Part shown: in pieces, positions 45,901 to 53,700 of the stretch
Layout of the letters: every line of letters starts with the position of its first letter
Numbering within the stretch: the first letter of the stretch is position 1
Position numbers and translations under genes: made by a program
The notes under the pieces: model-generated
Seen by the model: only the letters and a program-made list of their open reading frames with translations
Database searches by the model: none
What the model was told of the DNA's origin: nothing
NCBI GenBank assembly: GCA_049514215.1
Contig: JBEKVI010000013.1
Span: 23,958-87,957 of the forward strand
Direction of reading: 5' to 3'
DNA: 64,000 nt
Source: BOG-994 sp049514215
GTDB lineage: Bacteria; Pseudomonadota; Gammaproteobacteria; Burkholderiales; Burkholderiaceae_D

Positions 45901-46001
45901 TGCGGTGAAAAGGTCTGGATCGAGGCGCACCAAACCGACGCGGGCGCCAGAAGCCAAAGCGCTAAGCACCTGCACAGCCATCGCTTTGCACCCGATTGCA
46001 C
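39951..46001 (-). CDS. Bacterial alpha-2-macroglobulin
   Basis: A giant 2016-residue protein that traps proteases or toxins in the periplasm. GTG 46001 gives AAGGGG six bases upstream and a signal peptide (WLCRCLALWLLAPASVW). A longer frame to 46250 would run into the previous gene. The domain order fits YfhM: MG domains, the A2M_N core (about 700-900), bait region, and a thioester domain with the canonical CLEQ motif at Cys1544 (YPWHCLEQDASIAVG). The thioester should be reactive. The lipobox is poor because Trp precedes the possible Cys, so lipid anchoring is uncertain. The neighbour pbpC is the usual partner of this family in proteobacteria. Confidence 0.93.
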   Translation of the reverse strand: MQSGAKRWLCRCLALWLLAPASVWCASIQTFSPQGEVAQIRQVRATFSESMVPLGDASQAAPFELDCKLAGTPRWIDDRTWVFDFKEDAPPGTRCTASLKAGLASLSGHAITGKSSYQFNTGGPAVIRAYPYPNGKDSAIEEEQAFALLLNGPATPESVTAHAYCEVTGVMERIGITIVTGAARAAILEAVHLKAQAQRSLVVRCQRPLPSDADVTLVWARGIATASGVQSSTDRKLAYHTRAPFTASFTCERENEHANCLPIRPLRIEFSAPVSRALARQIVLDSGDGRRAPLLVHDGGEEREALLSETEAGERKSFLFFGRTGSKVDAGADAGTVTAVEFRPPFPENASLRIEIHKGLIDDSGRPLTNAAMFPLTSKTSSAPPIAKFASAPFGILELNADPILPITVRHVQVDLVGKDLTVAAGTLRDLNVSSDQAIMHWMARINRYHEATLTPEERAIDTGQPYTPPPKPAKRPGQIQDAPVEPEGIQSRSVSLLNQEPRARALELPHASTDAARAFEVIGVPLPEPGLHVVELASPRLGAALLDKPQPMYVRTAVLVTNLGVHFKHGVVNSGVWVTTLDRAQPVAEAHVQISNCRAELVWEGTTDAKGYAQVDKPLAELEDCGVDAGLPADQTGYFVSARKTDAQGRADMAFVYSGWQEGIESWRFHLSGGDYGSDASRILVHTVMDRTLLKAGQTVSMKHFARRRLLVGLGLVPAAELPDTMTIMHVGSGQKYTSSLRWPDGRHAETSFKIPTDAKLGVYTVTLSRDDVEFESGEFRVEEFRLPVMVGRIVAPAGPQIQPREVPLSLQVNYGNGGGAKNLPVRVSAQLREAPAAGPIATEKFPGFTFEPPAPAEETAGRSPFSEPYVGEDDETEEAETPVSHSQIIADKRALTLDDQGAGHLTLDALPAVTATKDLVVEATYADPNGEIQTLSQTLTVWPSAVVVGLKTDAWVSVGQKLSAQVLALDTSGKPLPGISVTVRAIAHRTTSIRKRLVGGFYAFDNHSEDQDLGEFCKGTSDARGLVLCEGAVGQTGNIELVATASDIAGRAAKAASSVWITREGEIWFGAQNDDRMDVIPEQRRYEPGQSARFQVRMPFRSATALVAIERDGIIETRTLNLSGKDPTIDIPVKAEWAPNVFVSVLAVRGRLREVPWYSLFTWGWRTPREWWHAFRDEGKLYQAPTAMVDLSRPAFRYGIAEIEVGDAAHRLKVEVTTDKPTYPIRAQSHVHIKVTQPNGHAPPAGSEVAVAAVDKALLELRPNTSWDLLSAMIRRRGYAIETATAQMQIIGKRHFGRKAVPTGGGGGQFPTRELLDTLLLWSPHVKLDEKGEAALDVPLNDALTAFQIVAIADIVSPESAALFGTGKTEIRSTQDLQIISGLPPFVREADHYRAMITLRNTTNEAMDAKLHAHVGAPSGAAVELPDQTVHLAPGAAEESGWDVDVPLNVTEQDWLVTADSGKAGDRLKLSQKVGVAVPITVQQSTLVQLDHVTTIPIAAPEKALPDASGKPRGAIDVTVKPKLADGLAGVGSYFLAYPWHCLEQDASIAVGLRDTVRWKKLVDVLPLYLDQDGLANYFPPRDAAPARGSDTLTAYLLSLSAAASENGQDFTIPAALKARMEAGLTGFVEGRIKRDFWVPEFARNGDLDVRKLAAIEALSRSGKVRARALGSIQIVPNQWPTSALLDWLAILARVPDMPQHDARVAEVEQILRSRLNVAGTRLGFSTERDDNWWWIMANGDVNSVRLILTILDRPAWKEDVARIVTGALERLQRGHWSTTTANAWGTVAIDAFSRRFEHDPVTGSTEAQIIPGGAKAVLDWARQPGGTTLNFAWPASSAGSAPTALNVTQAGGGKPWLTVTARAALPRETAFAAGYQITRSVVPIEEKLKGQVSRGDVWRVHLEVDAQADMTWVVVNDPIPSGASHLGTGLGRDSALAQTGEKQDWRGWLAFEERSLDAYRAYYAYLPKGKLVIEYTIRINNAGDFNLPGTRVEAMYAPEVFGELPNSVVHALP

Positions 46002-46101
46002 GCGCTCCCCTTCCCGATAGGCCCTTGGCCGAATTCTTATTGCGGCTCGACCCGCCCTGCCGGGAGAGGCCGCTCTACTGGGTCTCTGAAATTCCCTGCC
46101 T

Positions 46102-47226
46102 CTAACGCATTCCGATCGGGGTATTGCCAAAGATTCGTCCCGCCGCCTTGGGCAGTCCCCGCCAGTATTGCTGCGGGCCGCGCACGGTCGCGTCAAGCGC
46201 CGCAGCCGCGCGCCAGGCCCAGCGCGGATCGTAGAGCATCGCTCGCGCAAGCGCGACTAAGTCCGCCTCGCCCGAGGCGATGATCGCGTTGGCCTGGGCC
46301 GGTTCGGTGATCATTCCCACCGCGATGGTCGTCATCCCGGTGGCCTGGCGAATCGCCTGTGCGAACGGCACCTGGTAACCCGGACCGATCCTGATTTTTT
46401 GGCGCGGCGAGACGCCGGCGCTCGAGACGTCGATCCAATCAGCCCCATGGGTCTTTAGGACACTGCAAAATTCGGTGCATTCGAGAAGGTTCCAGGACGG
46501 AGTGGCTTCGTCCTCAAGCCAGTCCGTGGCCGATACGCGTACCCCCAAGGGGATGCGCTCGGGAATCGCCTTGCGAACAGCGTCGAAGACTTCCAGGGGA
46601 AAGCGCATGCGGTTCAGAAGGGAGCCGCCATAAGAGTCCGCGCGGCGGTTGGCCACGGGCGAGAGAAACTGGTGCAAGAGATAGCCGTGGGCAGCGTGCA
46701 ATTCGATGGCCTCAAAGCCCAGCCGCACGGCACGCCCGGCCGCGTTCACGAAATCCGTCACGATTCTGGCCATCTCGGAGGGAACAAGCGCATGAGGAGC
46801 GCTCTCGTGTTCCAGGTGGGCAACGGCTGAGGGCGCAACCGTCTGCCAGCCTCCCTGATCGATGCGAATCAGCTGTCCTCCCCGCCACGGAACTTCGCTT
46901 GAGCCCTTGCGGCCCGCGTGAGCCAACTGGATGCCCAGGGAGATCGGAGAAACCGACCGCACGAGGCTTACGACATCGCGCAGGGCCTCTTCGTTCGAGT
47001 CAGACCAAAGCCCCAGGCAGTGCGGCGTAATCCGGCCCACCGCGCTCACCGCGGTCGCCTCCACAAAGAGGAGACCCGCTCCCCCCAGAGCCAGACCGGA
47101 GAGGTGCGCGTGGTGCCAGGCAACGGCCGATCCCTCGTTGGCCGAATATTGGCACATGGGTGAAACAACGATCCGATTCGGAAGGCTTAATCCGCGCAGG
47201 TCGTAGGGATCAAAGAGATTGGGCAT
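46102..47226 (-). CDS. NADH:flavin oxidoreductase, Old Yellow Enzyme family (YqjM-like)
   Basis: A 374-residue FMN enzyme that reduces activated alkenes with NAD(P)H. The N-terminal LFDPYDLRGLSLPNRIVVSPMCQYSANEG carries the YqjM-type Cys in Met-Cys-Gln-Tyr (split here by domain order, about 4-31). AAHGYLLHQFLSP holds the substrate-binding His pair, and ANRRADSYGGSLLNR and LARAMLYDPRW are typical of the family. ATG 47226 is chosen because it gives the usual N-terminus. GTG 47262, with GAGAA upstream, would add 12 residues. It follows ribE by 40 bases or less, so it belongs to the riboflavin transcript and may be co-expressed because it binds FMN (inference). Confidence 0.9.
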   Translation of the reverse strand: MPNLFDPYDLRGLSLPNRIVVSPMCQYSANEGSAVAWHHAHLSGLALGGAGLLFVEATAVSAVGRITPHCLGLWSDSNEEALRDVVSLVRSVSPISLGIQLAHAGRKGSSEVPWRGGQLIRIDQGGWQTVAPSAVAHLEHESAPHALVPSEMARIVTDFVNAAGRAVRLGFEAIELHAAHGYLLHQFLSPVANRRADSYGGSLLNRMRFPLEVFDAVRKAIPERIPLGVRVSATDWLEDEATPSWNLLECTEFCSVLKTHGADWIDVSSAGVSPRQKIRIGPGYQVPFAQAIRQATGMTTIAVGMITEPAQANAIIASGEADLVALARAMLYDPRWAWRAAAALDATVRGPQQYWRGLPKAAGRIFGNTPIGMR

Positions 47227-47266
47227 GGGATTGGAGGCAAGACGGCCAAGACGGCCCGGCACTTCT

Positions 47267-47884
47267 CTATCGGGGGGTCACGCTCAAAAGCCGATCAGTA
47301 TAGCGGGCAATTAGGTCCACCTCGAGATTCACCGCGGCACCGGGACCAAGCAGCCTGAGCGTGGTTGCCGCAACGGTATGCGGGATGAGGTTGATTGAAA
47401 TGTCCGACCCACGGTCGTGGTCGGCGACCCGGTTGATGGTGAGGCTGACGCCATTGACCGCAATCGATCCCTTGTACGCACAAAACCGAGCGAGCGCGGC
47501 GGGAACGGACAGCACGAGTTCGAAAGAGTCGCCCACCGCCTCGAGCCGCACGACATGGCCCACGCCATCGACGTGGCCGAGCACCATGTGCCCTCCCAAG
47601 GCATCTCCCAGACGCAGGGCGGTCTCCAGATTCACAGGTCCGGGTCGATCGAGTCCGACGGTGCAGCTTAGGGTCTCCGCGGAGACGTCGGCCTCGAAGT
47701 GAACCGGAGTCTTGGCCGTCACGGTCAGGCACACGCCCGAGACGGCGATACTGTCTCCAATCAGGACCGCATCTAGAGGCAGTCGCTGCACGCCGATGCG
47801 CAGATGCAGTCCCGCGTCGGCTCCCTTCGGGCTTGGCGTGACCGCCTCGATTTCACCCACGGCCGCTATGATTCCGGTAAACAT
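47267..47884 (-). CDS. ribE: Riboflavin synthase alpha subunit
   Basis: A 205-residue riboflavin synthase, which dismutates two lumazine molecules to riboflavin and pyrimidinedione. It begins with the invariant MFTGIIAAVGEIE. The internal duplication of lumazine-binding domains is clear: IAVSGVCLTVTA (about 44-55) in the first and VNGVSLTINRV (about 142-152) in the second, with the linker GHMVLGHVDGVGHV between them. ATG 47884 overlaps the ribD stop as TGATG. Confidence 0.96.
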   Translation of the reverse strand: MFTGIIAAVGEIEAVTPSPKGADAGLHLRIGVQRLPLDAVLIGDSIAVSGVCLTVTAKTPVHFEADVSAETLSCTVGLDRPGPVNLETALRLGDALGGHMVLGHVDGVGHVVRLEAVGDSFELVLSVPAALARFCAYKGSIAVNGVSLTINRVADHDRGSDISINLIPHTVAATTLRLLGPGAAVNLEVDLIARYTDRLLSVTPR

Positions 47885-49011
47885 CAGTCGTTCCCCTCCC
47901 CTAATTCCTCGGTCAGGCGCGCAATGAGTCGAATGTCGTCACCCACAATCTCGACCTCCCGAAAAGAGAACTGCACGCGTTGATCGAGGGTGGCGGGCGC
48001 GGGGAGCTCGATCATTGCTTGCGCGTTACCGAGAAGCGTCGGGGCCAGGTAGACGATCAGTTCGTCCAGGCACCCCGCGCGCAGGAGCGAACCGTTCAAT
48101 TTGCCCCCGGCCTCGACATGCACCTCGTTCATTCCGCGGCGTGCCAGTTCGCCCATTAACGCCATGAGGTCGACCTTGCGATTCGCATCGGGTAGGTAGA
48201 CCAGCTCACACCCACGCACTCGCAGCTGCTCTTCGACATCTTCACGATGCACGGCATGGGCAATGATGAGATCCCCGCCGACTCCGGCGGAGCGCACGAG
48301 CTTCGAATCCAGACTGATCTCAAGACGACTGTCGACGACGATGCGTCCGGGCTGGCGCGATGTCTCAACGAAGCGCACGCTCAAAAGCGGGTCGTCTTGC
48401 CGGACCGTGCCAATGCCGGTCAATACGGCACAAGCACGGGCACGCCAGCTATGTCCATCGCGCCGCGCCGCCTCACTCGTGATCCATTGGCTTTGCCCAT
48501 CGGAGAGCGCGCTTTTGGCATCGAGACTGGCTGCAAGCTTCGCGCGCACCCAGGGTCTGTGCCGCGTCATGCGCGACACGAAACCGAGATTCAACTCGCG
48601 CGCTTCCTTCTCGAGAAGCCCGCATCGCACCTCGATGCCGGCCTCGCGCAGGAGTTCAAGACCCTTCCCGGAGACCTGGGGATTCGGATCCTCCATGGCG
48701 GCCACAACGCGCGTCACGCCCGCGTCGATGAGCGCGTTCACGCAAGGCGGCGTCCGCCCAAAGTGGCTGCAGGGTTCGAGCGAAACGTAGACGGTTGCCC
48801 CGCGCACCTCGAGCCCCTTTTGTCGGGCATCGTGGAGGGCTTCGATTTCGGCGTGATTCTGGCCCGCAGGCTGGGTGAATCCCTCTCCGATAATCGCGTT
48901 GTCTCGGACTAGGACACAACCGACGCGGGGGTTGGGCGTCGTTGTGAACAGCCCGCGCGCGGCCAAGTCCAGCGCGCGCTGCATGTAGTCGTGGTCTTCG
49001 GCTGAGAACAT
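47884..49011 (-). CDS. ribD: Bifunctional riboflavin deaminase/reductase RibD
   Basis: A 375-residue enzyme with two domains. The deaminase domain (about 1-145) has TTPNPRVGCVLV, the zinc-binding NHAEIEAL (His53, Glu55) and SLEPCSHFGRTPPC with the Cys ligands. The reductase domain (about 150-370) has RPWVRAKLAASLDAKSAL, WITSEAARRDGHSWRA and the VEAGGKLNGSLL region. Together they convert the first pyrimidine intermediate to the ribitylamino form. It is the first riboflavin gene of this strand, and ribE overlaps its stop. The gap to the upstream dsbG-like gene is 82 bases. Confidence 0.95.
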   Translation of the reverse strand: MFSAEDHDYMQRALDLAARGLFTTTPNPRVGCVLVRDNAIIGEGFTQPAGQNHAEIEALHDARQKGLEVRGATVYVSLEPCSHFGRTPPCVNALIDAGVTRVVAAMEDPNPQVSGKGLELLREAGIEVRCGLLEKEARELNLGFVSRMTRHRPWVRAKLAASLDAKSALSDGQSQWITSEAARRDGHSWRARACAVLTGIGTVRQDDPLLSVRFVETSRQPGRIVVDSRLEISLDSKLVRSAGVGGDLIIAHAVHREDVEEQLRVRGCELVYLPDANRKVDLMALMGELARRGMNEVHVEAGGKLNGSLLRAGCLDELIVYLAPTLLGNAQAMIELPAPATLDQRVQFSFREVEIVGDDIRLIARLTEELGEGND

Positions 49012-49093
49012 GTCCGGAGCGGTTTGAGTTCGCGCCCAAAGCGCGCCTCCTCCAGTTTAGCGCGCCGCGCCGGGGCCTGCCGGGCCCACGCGC

Positions 49094-49879
49094 CTATCCC
49101 GGATTGGCGATCCCGACAATTTCGAGCATCTTCGTTGGATCGGGCAGACCAATCTGGGACTGGATCTGATCGTGGTTGTCGGACCAGACAAATGTCGGGG
49201 TTGCCGTCGATCCGAGGCGCTGCATGATCCCGTCGTTTCGTTTTAGGAGCTCTTTGACCGACTCAGGCACCGTGGCCGACGGCGCTACTCCCCCGAGGTG
49301 CTTTTGGGTGTCGAACTGTGACTCGTTGATCCCCAAGCTCGCAACGGGATCCTTGGCGCCTAGGATCGCTGCGACTCTTGCGGCCGAATCGTCCTGGAGA
49401 TAGGCCACGGGAACCCAACGCACCTCGACGCCATTGGCGAGATAGGGGCGAAGCGCCCGCCAGGCGATGCTGCAGTAAGGACAGTTTGGATCAAAGATCA
49501 CATAGATGACGCGCCGTGGAGCGCCGGCGCCGCCCTCGGTGATATAGGAGGCCTTGGCCAGCTCGCCGAAAATGGGCTTTAAGTCCACGTGCGCGATGTA
49601 TTCCTTGGCAAATCCGGCCGTGAGATTGTGTCCCTGCGAGTCCATCAGGTTTCCTGAAATCAGGACTTCCCCATCGTTGGTGGTATAGACGATATTGCTT
49701 TGTCCCGAACGCGTCACGACCCAGCCAGTTAAGCCATGTCCCGCGTCAAAGTGCTTCTCTATCTGATAGCCCTTGTCGTGCAGCGATGCGAGGGGCTTGG
49801 GTAGAGCATCGTCTGCAAGCGCTGCCGCGCCACAAAGCGCAAACGCAGAGCCCAGCACCAGAACCATTCGTTGAATCAT
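49094..49879 (-). CDS. dsbG: DsbG-like periplasmic thiol:disulfide interchange protein
   Basis: A 261-residue protein. The ATG at 49879 has GGAG five bases upstream and opens a signal peptide (about 1-22, cut near ALA). The remainder follows the DsbC/DsbG plan: a dimerisation domain (about 25-90), then a thioredoxin-like domain with the active site DPNCPYCSIAWR (Cys-Pro-Tyr-Cys, about 130-141), and cis-Pro region STATPTFVW. DsbG proteins isomerise disulfides or protect single cysteines of exported proteins. It stands directly after a TonB-like gene and pilY1, so PilY1 and the Cys-containing pilins are plausible clients. Confidence 0.9.
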   Translation of the reverse strand: MIQRMVLVLGSAFALCGAAALADDALPKPLASLHDKGYQIEKHFDAGHGLTGWVVTRSGQSNIVYTTNDGEVLISGNLMDSQGHNLTAGFAKEYIAHVDLKPIFGELAKASYITEGGAGAPRRVIYVIFDPNCPYCSIAWRALRPYLANGVEVRWVPVAYLQDDSAARVAAILGAKDPVASLGINESQFDTQKHLGGVAPSATVPESVKELLKRNDGIMQRLGSTATPTFVWSDNHDQIQSQIGLPDPTKMLEIVGIANPG

Positions 49880-49955
49880 GTGGACTCCGTCAGTACTCGC
49901 ACCAAGCGAACCAACTGGTAAGGGATCGGAAACACCACCTCGGCCGATCGCCCGC

Positions 49956-50735
49956 CTAGCGAACAATGGGATCGCCGTCTTGGTCCGAAAGATGAAACTC
50001 GACGTCGATATAAGAAGGAACATCCTTGCCTTCCCGACGCGCCGGTACGAAAGTCACCCGGCTCCAGACCTGGACGAGCAGCGTTGCCACCTCCTCATCA
50101 CCGGGCACGAAGCGCAGCGTTTTCACATCGACGACGTCGCCCTTGGCGCCGATGAACAGGCGTAGACGCACCGGCAGGCCCGAGTAGGCGGTGACAAACT
50201 GCAGTGCTGCAAGATTCGGGGAACCCAATGGATATGCGGCCCGGTCGACCTGTTCGGGCGGCAGAAAAGGTGAGACGAGTTCCCTGCGGTGCGCGATGCG
50301 ATCCCGCGCTGGCAGGTCCCGCTCGATGGCAGCGCTCTCTCCTTGCGAGGTGAGTTCGCCCGAGTGGAGCGCTGCCCCCGGATGGGCTAAATCCGGACGG
50401 GTTGCATCCGGATCAGTCGCTCCCGTAGACGGGGCCGGTGCTTTTTTGCCGACCTCGCTCACCGCGGCCATGCCCTCGATCGCGCGCGAGTTCTTGGCCG
50501 GTCCCGTCAGCCGCGCCTCGAAGCGCGCATTGGCCTGGGGATGATTGCCGAAGAGAACCCCGCCCGAGATCAGGGCCGCACCGACGGCGTGCAGCGCGAC
50601 CGACACGACCAGGGCGGAGAGGATCCGAAACTCGGTGCGGCGCGAAAGCGTCACCCGGTTCGCGCCCGAGAGCACCGATGCAAGCTTCAAAGCTCCCTCG
50701 GTCTGCGCCGGCACCCAATCCATCACGAGAGCCAA
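49956..50735 (-). CDS. TonB-like energy-transducer protein
   Basis: A 259-residue protein with one membrane segment (ILSALVVSVALHAVGAALISGGVLF, about 38-62), a Pro/Ala-rich periplasmic spacer (about 80-165) and a C-terminal domain (about 175-259) containing GSPNLAALQF, LPVRLRLFIGAKGDVVDV and YIDVEFHL, which reads like a TonB C-terminal fold. It starts 27 bases after pilY1. TonB-like proteins link inner-membrane energy to outer-membrane transporters, but no ExbB/ExbD or TonB-dependent receptor gene is near, so an assembly role with the pilus genes is also possible. Confidence 0.7.
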   Translation of the reverse strand: MALVMDWVPAQTEGALKLASVLSGANRVTLSRRTEFRILSALVVSVALHAVGAALISGGVLFGNHPQANARFEARLTGPAKNSRAIEGMAAVSEVGKKAPAPSTGATDPDATRPDLAHPGAALHSGELTSQGESAAIERDLPARDRIAHRRELVSPFLPPEQVDRAAYPLGSPNLAALQFVTAYSGLPVRLRLFIGAKGDVVDVKTLRFVPGDEEVATLLVQVWSRVTFVPARREGKDVPSYIDVEFHLSDQDGDPIVR

Positions 50736-50762
50736 GTTCGCCTCACCCTGGTACGTGATCGT

Positions 50763-53700
50763 CTAATCAGCCGTCGGCACCTCGCGCCAGTTCAGACCGT
50801 GGACCGCACCACCTCCCGAAGCCTTCGGCTGAATGATCGTCGGACCTGCCGAACTCTCCCCGGGCGTTCCCGCAAGAATGAACGGAGATGACGGATTCTT
50901 TCCACTTTGGGCCTGTGCCACACCGAGGAAGGAGATCATTCCCCCGGGAACGGACTCGCTTAAGACGGTCTGCAGGCTCGAGTTCTGCAGTTCGGAGAAG
51001 CCCCCTGCAATGTCGAAGACGAAGACCTGGTTCGTTCCGGTCGGGTAGCACACATCACCGTTGGGTGTGTTTGCAGCGAAGGCGACGAATCCGAAGTCCG
51101 GTACAGGGTTGATGTTCACACGCGGCGAGCCTTGCCCCGATGTGGCCGCCGGCAAATCGTAATACCAGCCCTCCGGTTGTGCCGCCGTTCCCGTGACACC
51201 CGTCGCGATCGCCAAGGACGCCGAATCCGGTACCAGGTTGGCGCGCGTGATGGGGAAACTCACACCCGTGGGCAGCGTGGTCGCCGAAGCAAATGCGGCG
51301 ACAGTACCGTCACGAATCGAGTAGAACGACTGGATGTGAGTGTTGCCGATATCGGTCGTTGCCAGGAGCTGGCCCGTCCCGAAAAGGACGTAACGGATCG
51401 TGCCCGTCGTCGGATCGGATTCGATCAGCGGACGCACGGTGATCGGCTGGACATAGCCGTCTGGACCCACGACGTGGGCGAAGTGCACGTAGTTAATCGG
51501 CGCCGAGGTGCCCTGCGGCTGCGTGAGGTCAAAGCGCCACACGTTGCCCAGGAGGTCTCCGGCATAGATCGAATCGGCCGTATTGTCGGCAAACGAAGCC
51601 ACGAAGCCGGAGCCGTAGGTCATTCCCGCCGGGTTGGTAGGCGTGCCTCCATCGAGCGCGGACGTGCTCACGCGTTCGAGCAGCTGCCCGTTCGTCGGAT
51701 TGACGAAATAGAGATAATTATGTCCGTCAGGCGTGTTGTAACCCGACGTAAAGACCACGACCCAACCGTATTTCTGGGTCTTCAACACCATGGGATCGCC
51801 AAAGGAATAACCCATGGTCGAATCGGTGAATTCCCATAACACGCTGCTTGCAACCGTGGTCTCGCACGTGGCCACACCCACGCAGTTAAAGCCCGCTGGA
51901 TTGGTGACATCCAGTGCATAGTAGCCGCGCCCGCCCTTGCCCAAGCCCCCGATCAAAAGGGTGTGCCAGTTGCCTGCGCCAATGGTCGGATGACTGGCTC
52001 CGGTAAAGCTGAAGTCGACCGAAAACGCCTCGGGCGTCGCATCGACCAACATATGGTGCGAGAAAGGCTGGGCGCCAAGCGAAGCGAGTCCATTGACAGC
52101 GGGAGTACCACTGGGTCCTTGAAACAGCAGGCTTGGAATGTAGGCGAACAGCTCCTGGCCGCCGGTGCTATTGGGTTCTCCACTCGGATTGCCGTTAAAC
52201 GCGTGCACCATGCCGTCGTTGGCACCCACGTAGACGACGGGAAGCCGGTTGGTATAGGTCGTCACAAACGCGGAATAGCCTGGATTGTAGACGTCCGCAT
52301 AGGGATCGTTTGGCGCGGCCACCACAGTCAGGTTCGAGTCGACGATGTCGCCCAAAACGGTGGCCGGATCGCGTGCGCGGTAACCCGCCGAGGTCGAGGA
52401 CGGGACCCCTTCGTTCGAACGGTCTCCCCGCAGGTAGTTCAAATACAGCTGCGGCGTATGGACAAGAGCATTGGCGCCCGTGACGGTCGTAAACGCCGCC
52501 AACTGAGCAGTCGTGATCGTGGTCGCGCGGAAAGGAACACCGGCGGTACCGTTCCAGGTGACGACGTTGCGGTTGGTGTCCCAACCGTACTTGGTCACAC
52601 CTCCAGTGATATAAGGCGCGAGTTGTAGTGCCAGAATCTCATTAGCTGGCGTCACGGTGTTCGGTGCGGCCTGGGTATAGCCTTCCAAGGACCAGAGCAT
52701 CGTTTCGGTCAGGCTCAGGGTGCTGCTGAAAATGGCGTTGTAGGCTTCCACGTCGCCGGACCAGTAGGTCGAGCTGTAGCGCGAGGCGTAAGCAGTCGAA
52801 CCGCTGCCGCCTTGGACCAGGTTCGGGCTTGCCACACCGAACGGACTACTGATCTGATTCACCTGGGAGGTAATCGAGGCGAATGCCGTCGTCAGGCCCG
52901 CAACCATGTTCTGTGCATTTCCTGCGCCGAAGTAATTGTTCGGCATAGCAACCCCAGTCCCGCCGGGCTGGGCAGAATCCCCAATGCCGTACGGTCCGGT
53001 GTAACCAGTGGGGGCCTTGGCGGCCGTCGGCAGATTCTGGCCACTGGCCCAATTGCTCAGCGGGATGGGCGTGGTCGTCGGATAGGGAGCATAAGGAGGC
53101 ACCGGCGTATACGCAAAACCGCCGTACTTGCCTGCAAGCCAGAACTGGTTCTGATAGCGGTAGACCTGATCTTCCTGCACGTCGAGCCAATAGGTTTCGA
53201 CGGTCTGGATTGCGATCTTGTAACCCGTGTTGGCACCGTTGCCGGGGCCATAGACGTTCGTGGCCGAAAGGAATTTAGGATCGTTCGGGCGCAAGTCCTG
53301 CGTATGGGCATACAGCGCGAGGCCGGCCATGAAGTAGGTCGCGTCATCGCTGCAGCACCAGGGGACGTTGGTATCGCCAAGATTGCTTCCGAGTCCTTCG
53401 AGTACGCCCACGTCGTTGGTGGAGGTCACGCCATTGATGGTGTTATCGGCATTGACCGCGGCTTCTCGCGCCGGCTCATAGGTCGCATTATCCTGGGGAG
53501 GCAGGGCACTGGTTCCGGTTGGCACATTGCCGCTTGCGTGCGTGTTCACATCACCAATGCCCAGGATGAAGTTCTTCTGGCAGGCGTACTGGATCGGGTC
53601 GTTCCAGGTGGTGATGACGGGAAAACCGTCGACCCACGTCTCCTGCTGGGTGAGACCCGTCGCGGTGGTGAGATCACTCCACTGCGGGACATTGCCCAGA

